A DNA stretch of 64,000 nt from Akkermansiaceae bacterium UBA5020 (GTDB lineage Bacteria > Verrucomicrobiota > Verrucomicrobiia > Verrucomicrobiales > DEV007): contig DGXY01000007.1 of assembly GCA_002396885.1 (NCBI GenBank), positions 47,570 to 111,569 on the forward strand. The letters are read 5' to 3'. Shown here piece by piece: positions 27,798-36,233 of this stretch (the first letter of the stretch is position 1; each line of letters opens with the position of its first letter). Under the pieces are notes generated by a model, which was given only the letters and a program-made list of their open reading frames with translations, made no database searches and had not been told where the DNA came from. Both the position numbers and the translations under genes were made by a program.

Positions 27798-29404
27798 GTC
27801 GGAATTGTTCCATTGTCCTGCATGCCCACATTCCCTGGGTGCGACACGCCGAAGTGTCCCACTGCCTCGAGGAAGATTGGCTGCACAGCACCGTGGTCGA
27901 GACGCATCTCCCCTTGCTCGAGATGCTCTTTCGCTTGCGCGGAGAAGGGGTGCCCTTCCGCCTGACCCTCGACCTTTCCCCCACCCTGCTCGCGATGTGG
28001 CGTGACCGTGTCCTGCGTCGCCGCACCCTCGCCTATCTCGACCGCACCCTGCGGCTCTGTCGCGACGAGGTCGAGCGTGGAGACATCAGCGGCAGACGTG
28101 AGCTCGCCAGTCAATACGAGGATCGCCTTCACCGCCTTCGCACCCTTTACGTCGACGAGTGGCAGTGCGATCTCGTGCGCGCCTACGCCGACCTGCGCGA
28201 CAGCGGTCATGTCGAACTCACCGCGAGCGCGGCGACGCACGGTCTCCTCCCGCTACTGATGCGGGTGCCCGAATCGGTGCAGGCCCAGGTGCGCCTCGGG
28301 ATCCGCCAATATGTGCAGTGTTTCGGCCGGATGCCGCGCGGCTTCTGGCTGCCCGAGTGTGCCTACGCGCCGTCGATCGGACAGATCCTCAAACGCGAAG
28401 GGATCGACTGGACCCTCGTCGAGGAGCACGGCCTGACGACCGCCCCGCAGGCGAGCGCGCTTTTCCCCTTCACTCCCGGAGTCACTCCCGAAGGCCTCGT
28501 CGTCTTCGGCCGCGACCAGGCCAGCAGCAGCGAGATCTGGAATGCCGACGAAGGATTCCCCGGCGACGAACGTTATCGCGATTTCTTCCGCGACATCGGG
28601 CTCGAAGCCCCGATCGAATACTTGCGCGAATACCTCGGTGAAACCGGCCAGCGTCAGTTTACCGGGATCAAATACTTCCGTCTCGCCCGCGAGGACGACC
28701 AGAGCCTGCCCTACGATCCCGAGCTCGCCTCGCGTGCTCTCGAAGAGCATTCGGTGCGCTTCATCGCCAGCCGCGGGGCCCAACTCGCCGCCCTCGAATC
28801 CGAAGGCGTGGAGAACCCCCTCGTCGTCTGCGCCTTCGACGCGGATCTCTTCGGCCACTGGTGGTATGAAGGCACCGAGTTCCTCGAACGTCTCTTCCGC
28901 AAGGCGGCGCAGCGCGGCGATTTCGACTTCACCACACCGGGTCTCCAACTTGCCGCGAGCCAAGGGCAAGAGTTCCCAGTCGCCGCACCCGTTTCCTCCT
29001 CGTGGGGCGAAGGCGGCTACTTCGAGACTTGGACGAGCGAAGAGAACAACTGGACCCACGAGGAGATCCAGAGACGCTCCGAACAGCTCGCCCGCTTCGT
29101 GAAGCTCTACGAGGACAACCGCATCGGCATGCCCGAAGCGGCCTCGACGCACCGCAAGCGTTGCATCGAACTGATGACGAAAGAGCTCCTCCTCGCGCAG
29201 TCGAGCGATTGGCCCTTCCTCATGAAGAACGAGCCTTCGCGCGAGTATGCCGAGCGACGCACCCGCGAGCACCTCGAGCGTTTCGACCGGGTCTGGTCAG
29301 TCTCTGCCAAGGCGGAGGCGGGCAGCGATCTGCTCGCCGAGATCGAGGAAGCCGATCCGGTTTTCTCCGACTTGCCGTGGAACCTTTACGAACCCTACGC
29401 CTGA
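27794..29404 (+). CDS. Glycoside hydrolase family 57 protein (1,4-alpha-glucan branching enzyme type)
   Basis: The 536-residue protein fits GH57 enzymes that make alpha-1,6 branches in glycogen. Motif 1 is VLHAHIPWVRH; motif 3, FWLPECAYAP, holds the nucleophile E188; motif 4, CAFDADLFGHWWYEGTEFLE, holds the acid D349; motif 5, SSWGEGGYFETW and ENNWTHEE, follows, and a C-terminal DUF1957-like helical region completes it. Positions agree with those of characterised bacterial GH57 branching enzymes, within a few residues. It is coupled to the GYF_2-RDD gene upstream and is followed 13 bases later by an exonuclease gene, so it lies inside an operon of mixed functions. Confidence 0.9.
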   Translation: MSRNCSIVLHAHIPWVRHAEVSHCLEEDWLHSTVVETHLPLLEMLFRLRGEGVPFRLTLDLSPTLLAMWRDRVLRRRTLAYLDRTLRLCRDEVERGDISGRRELASQYEDRLHRLRTLYVDEWQCDLVRAYADLRDSGHVELTASAATHGLLPLLMRVPESVQAQVRLGIRQYVQCFGRMPRGFWLPECAYAPSIGQILKREGIDWTLVEEHGLTTAPQASALFPFTPGVTPEGLVVFGRDQASSSEIWNADEGFPGDERYRDFFRDIGLEAPIEYLREYLGETGQRQFTGIKYFRLAREDDQSLPYDPELASRALEEHSVRFIASRGAQLAALESEGVENPLVVCAFDADLFGHWWYEGTEFLERLFRKAAQRGDFDFTTPGLQLAASQGQEFPVAAPVSSSWGEGGYFETWTSEENNWTHEEIQRRSEQLARFVKLYEDNRIGMPEAASTHRKRCIELMTKELLLAQSSDWPFLMKNEPSREYAERRTREHLERFDRVWSVSAKAEAGSDLLAEIEEADPVFSDLPWNLYEPYA

Positions 29405-29417
29405 TCCGCCGAGGACC

Positions 29418-29969
29418 ATGGCCGAAAATTTCGTCTATTTCGACCTCGAGACGCAGCGCTCCGCGAACGACGTGGGCGGCTGGGATCGCAAGGCCGACAT
29501 GGGGATGTCGATCGGCGTCACTTTCAGTTCGGCGCTGAACCGCTACATGATCTACGACGAGGCGAACGTGCAGGCGCTCATCGATGAGCTCCGCGACGCC
29601 GATCTTGTGATAGGCTTCAACCACGTCTCCTTCGACTACGAGGTGCTGATGGGCTACACCGTGCTCGATCTCCGCGACTGCACCCGCAATCTCGATCTGA
29701 TGGTCGACTTGGAAAAGACCCTCCTGCATCGCCCCAAACTCGACGCGGTCGCGAGCGAAACCCTCGGTGAGAGCAAAACGGCCGTCGGCACCGACGCGAT
29801 CAAATGGTGGCAGGAGGGCAAGATCATGGCCATCGCCGAATATTGCTGCTTCGACGTGAAGGTGACGAAGATGGTCCACGAATACGGGGCCCGCCATGGG
29901 CTCGTGAAATACCGGAATCGTTTCAATCAGAGTCTCGAGGTGGCGGTGGACTGGCGCCTGCCCTCGTGA
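29418..29969 (+). CDS. RNase H-like 3'-5' exonuclease (DEDD superfamily)
   Basis: A 183-residue protein with the exonuclease triad: VYFDLET (Exo I, Asp and Glu), GFNHVSFDYEVL (Exo II) and the final Asp motif YCCFDVKVT (Exo III), consistent with the DEDD family of nucleic acid exonucleases. It is shorter than DnaQ or RNase T homologues. The start MAENFVYF is preceded by GAGGA at 29411, a good ribosome-binding site. It is 13 bases downstream of the GH57 gene and could be transcribed with it, though a shared function is not obvious. Confidence 0.82.
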   Translation: MAENFVYFDLETQRSANDVGGWDRKADMGMSIGVTFSSALNRYMIYDEANVQALIDELRDADLVIGFNHVSFDYEVLMGYTVLDLRDCTRNLDLMVDLEKTLLHRPKLDAVASETLGESKTAVGTDAIKWWQEGKIMAIAEYCCFDVKVTKMVHEYGARHGLVKYRNRFNQSLEVAVDWRLPS

Positions 29970-30109
29970 GGAGGAAACTTTTTTCGGAAAATGCCGATCC
30001 TGGGTCTGCGAATGTCCCACCCCCGGTGCGAAGGTAGCTCCGATACGGAAACAGAGCGTGCTTGCGTCCTTTCCCGGCCTCGCTAACCTGATACGCCCCG
30101 AACGAACGC

Positions 30110-31240
30110 ATGATCCGCCTCTTCCACACCGCCGACCTCCACCTCGGCCTGAAATTCACCCGCGGCGGATATGCACCGACCCTGCGCGACCGCCTCGTCA
30201 CACGCCGGCTCGAGTGTCTCCGCGCGATGGTCGCCCTCGCACAGGAACGTGCCTGCCAGGTCTTCGTGATCGCGGGCGATCTCTTCGACACACCCCGCGT
30301 CGCGAAAGGTCTCGTGCGTGAGGCTGCCGCGATCCTCGCCCGTTTCGAGGGTGTCGTCGTGGTGCTGCCGGGCAATCACGACTACGTGCAGGGGGAAGAT
30401 CCCCTCTGGCCCGGCTTCGTCGATGCCCTCGGCGAGGGACATCACCTCCTCCAACACGAGACGCCCTGCGATCTGCGTGAACAAGGGGTCCCTCTTGTCC
30501 TTTTTCCCGGCGTCTGTGCTTCGCGCCATTCCCAGACCAACGCGGTCGGTTGGGTGTCAGCCGCCCTTGCCTCCCTTGATCTACCTGACGAGGTCCGCCG
30601 CATCGGGGTCGCCCACGGCAGTCTCGAAGGGCTCTCACCTGATTTCGGTGGCGATTACTTTCCCATGACGAAGGGGGAACTCGAAGCCACCGGCCTCGAT
30701 CTCTGGCTCCTCGGCCACACCCATGTGCGTTTCCCCGATCGCGACCGTTTCGAGGGGGATCGCGTCCTGTTCCCCGCGACACCCGAGCCCGATGGTTTCG
30801 ACTGCCGCCACGCCGGGCACGCCTGGATCATCGAGCTCGAGGCCGATGGCACCGTTCGCGGCGAATCGGTCCGCACCGGCACGCATCGTTTCCGCACCGT
30901 CGTGAAAACCCTCGCGAACGAGGCCGATCTCGAGGCGGTGAAAACGGAGTTTGCGACCTTTTCCGCCGAGGAAGATCTCGTGAAACTGATCCTGTCGGGC
31001 CGTCTTCCCGGCGAGCTTTTCGAGAGCCGTGGCGAATGGCTCGCGGCCTTGGAGAAATCGGTCCTCTACCTCGAGTCCGACCTCTCCGACCTGCATCGCG
31101 AGATCCGCGGCACCGACATCGGTCGCGAGTTCACGATCGGATCCTTTCCCCACCGGCTCCTCGGCGGACTGGCCGAGTCCGGAGCCGAAGCCGACGCCCT
31201 CCAGCTCGCCTGGGATCTAGTGAAGGAGGCACGGTCATGA
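30110..31240 (+). CDS. YhaO-like DNA repair exonuclease (SbcD/Mre11 type)
   Basis: A 376-residue calcineurin-fold nuclease, the catalytic partner of the ATPase downstream. The metal and catalytic motifs are in order: LFHTADLHLG, VIAGDLFD, VVLPGNHDYVQGED, VAHGSLEG and LLGHTHVRF. The spacing and the C-terminal capping region fit bacterial Mre11/SbcD-like proteins of the YhaO type. The stop overlaps the ATG of the next gene in ATGA, which implies coupled translation and a 1:1 complex. Confidence 0.92.
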   Translation: MIRLFHTADLHLGLKFTRGGYAPTLRDRLVTRRLECLRAMVALAQERACQVFVIAGDLFDTPRVAKGLVREAAAILARFEGVVVVLPGNHDYVQGEDPLWPGFVDALGEGHHLLQHETPCDLREQGVPLVLFPGVCASRHSQTNAVGWVSAALASLDLPDEVRRIGVAHGSLEGLSPDFGGDYFPMTKGELEATGLDLWLLGHTHVRFPDRDRFEGDRVLFPATPEPDGFDCRHAGHAWIIELEADGTVRGESVRTGTHRFRTVVKTLANEADLEAVKTEFATFSAEEDLVKLILSGRLPGELFESRGEWLAALEKSVLYLESDLSDLHREIRGTDIGREFTIGSFPHRLLGGLAESGAEADALQLAWDLVKEARS

Positions 31241-33660
31241 TCCTGCGCCGCCTCCAACTCCATCCCTTCGCGGGCAGCGCCGATCGCGAGGTGCGCTTCG
31301 AGCCGGGGCTCAATGTCATTCTCGGTCCCAACGAGGCCGGCAAATCGACCCTGCGTCGTGCCCTGCGGCAGGCCCTCCTCGTTTCGACAAAACTCAGCAA
31401 ACGCGAGGCCGAGAGCGAAGTGCTGCCGCTCCTCCCGCTCGGGGGCGGCGACACCATCCGCGTCTCGCTCGAACTCGCCGAAGGTGACGCGATCTGGAAA
31501 CTTTCAAAGCGCTGGTCGCCGGGGAATTCCGCGTCCGAGTTGACCCGGCCCGACGGAGGGCTCCTCACCGAACCGGCCGCGGTGGAGGAGGCTCTCGGCG
31601 GACTCCTCGGTCTCACCCGCGGCACCTGGGATCACGTTCTTTTCTCCGCCCAAGGTGAAATCGGAAGCAGCCTCGACCGGCTCAACGCCGCAGGCGACCT
31701 GAGCGAACTGAACGAGCGCCTCCGCCGCGCGGTCTTCGAGACGGATGGGGTCTCCCTCGAAAAGCTCGCTGCCCTCATCGAGGCGCGCCACGAGGCCGCC
31801 TTCGGACGCTGGGACACTAGCTTGAAACGTCCCCAGGGCAATCGGGGTCTCGACCAGCGTTGGGCGCGCGGTGCCGGCAGCATCCTCAACGCCTGGTACG
31901 AGCGGGAGTCCGCCCGCCTCGCCCTCGAGGAAGCCGAGAATTATTACCGCCGTCTCGATGAATTGAATCTCCGTCTCCAACAGGCTCACGCCACCAATGA
32001 AACCCTATCCGAATGGGTGACCCGGCACGAACCGGTCGCGCGCGATGCCGAGCAGCGTCTCCAACTCGACGTCCAACTCGCCGGAGTCGAATCGCGCGGC
32101 AAGGGGATCAAGGAAATCGCGCAGGAATGGCCCGTCGTTTCGACCCGCGCGCAGGAGCAGGAGGGCCTTCTGGTTCAAGTCCGCGAAAAAACCGCTCTCC
32201 TCGAGCAGGAACTGACCCGCGCCAAGGCCTGGGAATCCGCGGAAAAGAGCCGCCGCCTCCTCGAGGATGCCGCCAAACTCCAGTATTCCCTCACCGCAGC
32301 CAATGCCGATCTCGCCGCTTTGGGGAAAATCGATCCCGAGAGCGTCACGCGCCTCGAAGCCAACGAACGCGAGCGCGACCGGCTCCATGCCCGCCTCGAG
32401 GCCGCGTCCCTGCGCGTTAGGATCGCCGCCTCGCGCGATCTGAAACTCGAAACCCGTGGAGGGGTCGAAGAGGTCACGACCCGTGAGATCACTCCCGGGA
32501 AGGAGGTGAACTTCGAGGCTGGTGGCCGAGTCTGTCTTCGAGATCCCGAAGGAGCTTGGGAAATCGAAGTCAGTTCGGGTGAGATCGATCTCGCCGCCGA
32601 GGAAACCCGCCTCCGCGAGATCGCGACCGACAACACCTCGCGCCTCACGGCGCTCGGAGTGCCAGACCTCGCCGCGGCGCGACAGAAGGTCGCGGCCGGT
32701 CGCGAACAGACGCAGCGCCTCGTCCTCCTTGAAGGGCAACTGACCGAGCTCCTCGGTTCGCGCCGTCTCGAGGAGTGGCAAGCCGAGTACGCCCGTCTTT
32801 CCGGAGGCGGCCCCGCTCCCGCACGATCCCTCGTTGACGTCTCCGCCGAGCACGCCCGCAGCGAGAGCGAAGCGGCCGCCATCACCCGCGAGATCGCCAC
32901 CCTGCGTCAGAAGCTCACCGCCTGGGAGCGCGAATACGTCAGCTCCGATGAACTCCTCGACCGGCTCGGCGACCTCCGCTCGGAACACAAGGCGTTGAAA
33001 CAAAAGCTCGACGCCCTCCTGCCCCTCCCCGACGGCTGCGCCGATGCCGCCTCCTTCCTCCGTGATTTCCGGGGCCAACGCGAGACCCTCGAGCAGCGCC
33101 GTGGCGAGATCCACCGGATCCAGGTCGAAAAGGCCGCCCTCATCGGCACCGCTCCGCAGAGCGAACCCGCCGAAGCCACCGAGCGCCTCGAACTCGCCCA
33201 CTCGGCTTTTTCCCGTGCGACACGCGAAGGCGAGGCGATCGAGCGCATTCGCCACGACTTCACCCAGCTCCGCGCCGAACTCGACGCCGACACCCTCGCA
33301 CCCTGGCAGGCCCACCTCGCCGAAGTCCTCGCCCCTCTCACCCTCGATCGTTATCAGGGCCTCACCCCTGACCTCGCAAAGGCGGCCCGCAGCGACTCGA
33401 CCGAGGTCCCCTTCACCGCCCTCTCCGCCGGCACCCGTGCCTCGCTCGGGCTCGCCCTGCGCCTCTCCATGGCACGCTGGTTTCTCGAGGGACGGGACGG
33501 ATTTCTTCTCCTCGATGATCCCTTCGTCGATCTTGATCCCGAGAGGCAGGAGTCCGCCGCCACCCTCCTCCGTCACTTCGCCAAGGACAAGCAGGTCATC
33601 CTCTTCACCTGCCATCCCGCCCACGCCATGGTCCTCGGGGGACACCGCATCGAACTCTAA
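31237..33660 (+). CDS. YhaN-like SMC/Rad50-type ATPase (SbcC partner)
   Basis: An 807-residue ATPase. The N-terminus carries the Walker A NVILGPNEAGKSTLRRAL; a long central region (about 170-680) is rich in Glu, Arg and Leu with heptad-like stretches, consistent with coiled coils; the C-terminus has the ABC signature LSAGTRASLGLALRLSMARW and the Walker B FLLLDDPFVDLDPERQ. This is the split-head layout of Rad50/SbcC, with a shorter coil than SbcC and no obvious zinc-hook CxxC. It should form a DNA end-processing complex with the upstream nuclease. Confidence 0.9.
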   Translation: MILRRLQLHPFAGSADREVRFEPGLNVILGPNEAGKSTLRRALRQALLVSTKLSKREAESEVLPLLPLGGGDTIRVSLELAEGDAIWKLSKRWSPGNSASELTRPDGGLLTEPAAVEEALGGLLGLTRGTWDHVLFSAQGEIGSSLDRLNAAGDLSELNERLRRAVFETDGVSLEKLAALIEARHEAAFGRWDTSLKRPQGNRGLDQRWARGAGSILNAWYERESARLALEEAENYYRRLDELNLRLQQAHATNETLSEWVTRHEPVARDAEQRLQLDVQLAGVESRGKGIKEIAQEWPVVSTRAQEQEGLLVQVREKTALLEQELTRAKAWESAEKSRRLLEDAAKLQYSLTAANADLAALGKIDPESVTRLEANERERDRLHARLEAASLRVRIAASRDLKLETRGGVEEVTTREITPGKEVNFEAGGRVCLRDPEGAWEIEVSSGEIDLAAEETRLREIATDNTSRLTALGVPDLAAARQKVAAGREQTQRLVLLEGQLTELLGSRRLEEWQAEYARLSGGGPAPARSLVDVSAEHARSESEAAAITREIATLRQKLTAWEREYVSSDELLDRLGDLRSEHKALKQKLDALLPLPDGCADAASFLRDFRGQRETLEQRRGEIHRIQVEKAALIGTAPQSEPAEATERLELAHSAFSRATREGEAIERIRHDFTQLRAELDADTLAPWQAHLAEVLAPLTLDRYQGLTPDLAKAARSDSTEVPFTALSAGTRASLGLALRLSMARWFLEGRDGFLLLDDPFVDLDPERQESAATLLRHFAKDKQVILFTCHPAHAMVLGGHRIEL

Positions 33661-33765
33661 GACCGGACTCTAGGGGCATCTTTTGGTTGCACCTCCCGAA
33701 ATTCAGGAAAAGCTTTCGGCTTCCGGATCGTTTCAGGATCACGGAATCTTCCGTTCGGCTTTTTC

Positions 33766-35232
33766 ATGCGATCCCGGCCCGCCAGAATCCTCTTCGTTTT
33801 GCTCTTGCTCGTCGCCGCTCTCCCGGTGAGGGCAGTCGAGTCGGGCACAGGGAAGGGGAAGAACAAGGGCGAAAAGCCGCGTCGTCCCCACATCATTCTC
33901 GTGATGGCGGATGACCAGGGCTGGGGAGATGTCGGTTACAACGGCCACCCTCATCTGAAAACGCCGAACCTCGACGCCGCCGCCGCCTCGGGACTGCGGC
34001 TCGACCATTTCTACGCCGCCGCCCCCTCCTGCTCCCCGACCCGGGCAAGCGTCCTCACCGGCCGCCACCCCAACCGCATGGGTGTCTTCAGCTGGGGTCA
34101 CCCGATCCGCCCGCAGGAGATCACCATCGCCGAAGTGCTGAAGCGCGAAGGCTACGTCACCGGTCATTTCGGGAAGTGGCACCTCGGTTCGATCCGAGCC
34201 GACAGCCCGGTCAATCCCGGCGCGAACGGTTTCGACCGCTGGGTCAGCACCTCGAATTTCTTCGACCTCAATCCCGAACTGAGCGATCAGGGCCGTGACG
34301 TGAAGATGAAGGGCGAAGGCAGCATGGTGGTGGCCGATCTCGCCCTCGACTGGATTCGCCAAGAGGCCGCGGGCGAAGCTCCGATCTTCGCAACGGTGTG
34401 GTTCGGAGCGCCCCACCTCCCCCACAATGCCGCCCCCGAACTGGCCGCGCTTTATGCGGGCCTTTCGAAAAAAGAACGCGAATTCTACGGCGAGATCACC
34501 GGGATCGACCTCGCTTTTGGAAAAATCCGGGCAACCCTCGCCGAACTCGGTCTCCGCGACAATACCCTCCTCTGGTATTGCAGCGACAACGGAGCCCTGC
34601 CCGTGGGTGATGCCGGAGACGCGCGCGGCGGCAAACACGTCCTCTACGAGGGCGGTCTCCGTGTTCCCGCGTTCATCGAGTGGCCCGCCGGTATTCCCGC
34701 TGCGGCGGTCTCGCCCGTGCGATGCGGCACCGTCGATATTTTCCCCACCGTGATGGAATTCGCCGGCGTCACCGAAAAGGCTGGCCGGCCGCTCGACGGG
34801 GTCAGTCTCTTGCCTTTGATCACCGGGGAAATGCAGATCCGCCCGGCTCCGCTCGGATTCTGGAACGCCGGCATCCCCGGGCAGTTCACCAATCCTGGCG
34901 GGGTTGCCAGCAAGGTGCTCCCGACGATCGAGAACTGGAGCGAAAACAAGGTCGAGCGAGTCACCCGGAGGGTCGAAAAGATCCCGAAACACAAGTTCCC
35001 CGAAGACGTCTACGCCGGACACTCCGCCTGGATCTCCGGCGACTGGAAAGTGCATCGCGTCTCTGGGACGGACGGCGAAAAGGTCCGCTGGTCGCTCTAC
35101 AATCTCACGACCGATCCGCGCGAAAGCACCGACGTCGCGAAGCAATTTCCCGAGATCCTCACCGACCTCTCCGCCGAGATGGAACGCTGGCTCGCGAGTG
35201 TCAGCGCGAGCCTGCGCGGAGCGGATTATTGA
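33766..35232 (+). CDS. Secreted sulfatase (formylglycine-dependent, S1 type)
   Basis: A 488-residue sulfatase exported by a signal peptide (ILFVLLLLVAALPVRA). The metal-binding entry is ILVMADDQGWGDVGYNGHP. The signature SCSPTRASVLTGR holds C89, the residue converted to formylglycine, with the conserved Arg. Later motifs are GHFGKWHLG and WYCSDNGALPVGD. It likely removes sulfate esters from a polysaccharide or aromatic sulfate; the substrate cannot be inferred here. No sulfatase-maturating enzyme gene is in the window. The upstream gap (33661-33765) holds a small palindrome, ACGGA-ATCT-TCCGT, followed by a T-run just before the ATG. Confidence 0.92.
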   Translation: MRSRPARILFVLLLLVAALPVRAVESGTGKGKNKGEKPRRPHIILVMADDQGWGDVGYNGHPHLKTPNLDAAAASGLRLDHFYAAAPSCSPTRASVLTGRHPNRMGVFSWGHPIRPQEITIAEVLKREGYVTGHFGKWHLGSIRADSPVNPGANGFDRWVSTSNFFDLNPELSDQGRDVKMKGEGSMVVADLALDWIRQEAAGEAPIFATVWFGAPHLPHNAAPELAALYAGLSKKEREFYGEITGIDLAFGKIRATLAELGLRDNTLLWYCSDNGALPVGDAGDARGGKHVLYEGGLRVPAFIEWPAGIPAAAVSPVRCGTVDIFPTVMEFAGVTEKAGRPLDGVSLLPLITGEMQIRPAPLGFWNAGIPGQFTNPGGVASKVLPTIENWSENKVERVTRRVEKIPKHKFPEDVYAGHSAWISGDWKVHRVSGTDGEKVRWSLYNLTTDPRESTDVAKQFPEILTDLSAEMERWLASVSASLRGADY

Positions 35233-35257
35233 TTCGGCCCCTGAGCGGGAAACGGGA

Positions 35258-35554
35258 TCATTTGTAGTAACCCGTGCCGGTGTCGCAGGAAGGATTCGCG
35301 GCGGCGTAGGCGATGTCGGCGGCGAGATCGCCATTCGGGCCTTTCACCTTCACCTTGTGTTTGCCGTTGGGCTTGTCCTTGATCTTCGCCTTCCCGTCGA
35401 TGGCCTTCACCTTCACCTTGTGGTCCTTGACCTTCACTTTCTTCACGGGGTCGTAGGCCCGGGCCTCGGAGTCGAATGGCGCACCGGCGAAGGCGGCGAG
35501 GGTGGCAAGAACCAGGAGGGCGTGGCCGGTGCGGCGGATGAGAAGGTGTTTCAT
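35258..35554 (-). CDS. Small secreted Lys-Val-rich repeat protein
   Basis: A 98-residue protein with a signal peptide (HALLVLATLAAFAGA) and a strongly basic low-complexity centre built from KVKVKD, HKVKVKA, KAKIKDK and HKVKVK units. The tail, about residues 80-98, reads ADIAYAAANPSCDTGTGYYK with a single cysteine. I do not recognise the family. The alternating Lys-Val pattern suggests a beta-strand that binds a polyanion such as nucleic acid, LPS or sulfated glycan; this is inference. It is convergent with the sulfatase, 25 bases away. The start MKHLLIRR is chosen for the signal peptide. Confidence 0.6.
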   Translation of the reverse strand: MKHLLIRRTGHALLVLATLAAFAGAPFDSEARAYDPVKKVKVKDHKVKVKAIDGKAKIKDKPNGKHKVKVKGPNGDLAADIAYAAANPSCDTGTGYYK

Positions 35555-35584
35555 GGGGTCGTTGAGTGGCGATGTGGTGGTGGT

Positions 35585-35625
35585 CCAGAGCGGAGGGGTT
35601 CCGCCCTGGTTCGGCGTGGACGCCG
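35585..35625. other. Two adjacent hairpins upstream of the Lys-rich protein
   Basis: CCAGAGCGGA pairs with TCCGCCCTGG around loop GGGGT (one mismatch), and CGGCG pairs with CGCCG around TGGA at 35612-35625. They lie 30-70 bases before the minus-strand start at 35554, so they would sit in its leader. In the rest of the 35555-35885 gap I see one more imperfect stem (CCGGAAAAG with CTTTTCGG, near 35643-35670) and, toward the right end, the HipB operator sites. Confidence 0.35.
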
Positions 35626-35746
35626 GGACTTGAAGTTCTATGCCGGAAAAGTTCGCGCCGCGCTTTTCGGACACCGATCGGTTGATCCGGACGCCTCCGG
35701 GAACGCTTCTATCCCGCTTGAAATCCCTGCAAAACCACTCATTACA

Positions 35747-35884
35747 ACTCGCCAAAATCTGCGAGTAATCTTAAATTAATCATTTTAGTCGCCGATTTTG
35801 GCGATTAAATAAAAAACTAATTTGAATTCGCTATTTTTGGCGATTAACCTATCAAAGTGGGAATTAACTCGTAACTTTTGGCGA
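35747..35884 (+). promoter_or_regulatory. hipBA control region with four palindromic operator sites
   Basis: Four palindromes share the half-site TTTTGGCGA. Site 1 (35747-35766) is ACTCGC, 8 bases, GCGAGT. Site 2 (35784-35809) centres on TCGCC-GATTTT-GGCGA. Site 3 (35828-35843) is TCGCT-ATTTTT-GGCGA. Site 4 (35869-35884) is TCGTA-ACTTTT-GGCGA. TTTTGGCGA occurs at 35796, 35835 and 35876, and inverted at 35749, so the spacing is about 40 bases, near four helical turns. A candidate -35 TTGAAT (35822-35827) and -10 TAACCT (35845-35850) are 17 bases apart, and site 3 fills the spacer. The last site ends one base before the hipB ATG. Autorepression by HipB is inferred. Confidence 0.65.
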
Positions 35885-35885
35885 A

Positions 35886-36230
35886 ATGAGATTCAATGAA
35901 CTCCTTACAGACGACGCGGCCCAACGCGAACTGGGGGAGCGCCTGACGCGGAGGCGGCTCGAGCTGAACCTGACCCAAGCGCAGGTGGCGGACAAGGCTG
36001 GGATCGGGAAACGCACCCTCGAGCGCATCGAGGCGGGAGCCTCGACCCAGCTCACGAACTTCCTGCGACTCCTGCGGGCGCTCGATCTCTACGACGGACT
36101 CGAACTCCTGCTCCCCGCGACCGCTCCGAGTCCCATCACCCTGCTCGAACTCCAGGGCCGGGAAAGGCAGCGCGCATCCACTCCGCGCAGTCTGAAGGTC
36201 GCAGAAGAACCCTGGACCTGGGACGACTAA
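35886..36230 (+). CDS. HipB-like XRE-family antitoxin and repressor
   Basis: A 114-residue Cro/C1-type protein. The helix-turn-helix runs from LGERLTRRRLELNLTQAQVADKAGIGKRTLERIE (about 16-49), as in HipB and XRE regulators. The C-terminal part (RQRASTPRSLKVAEEPWTWDD) is acidic and may contact the kinase toxin. The gene stops 3 bases before the HipA ATG, and four palindromes lie just upstream. The role is read from context and fold. Confidence 0.85.
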   Translation: MRFNELLTDDAAQRELGERLTRRRLELNLTQAQVADKAGIGKRTLERIEAGASTQLTNFLRLLRALDLYDGLELLLPATAPSPITLLELQGRERQRASTPRSLKVAEEPWTWDD

Positions 36231-36233
36231 GAA

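Noticed and set aside
33725..33765. Terminator-like palindrome before the sulfatase
   Set aside because: The stem is only 5 bp and sits a few bases before the ATG, so stopping transcription here is unlikely.
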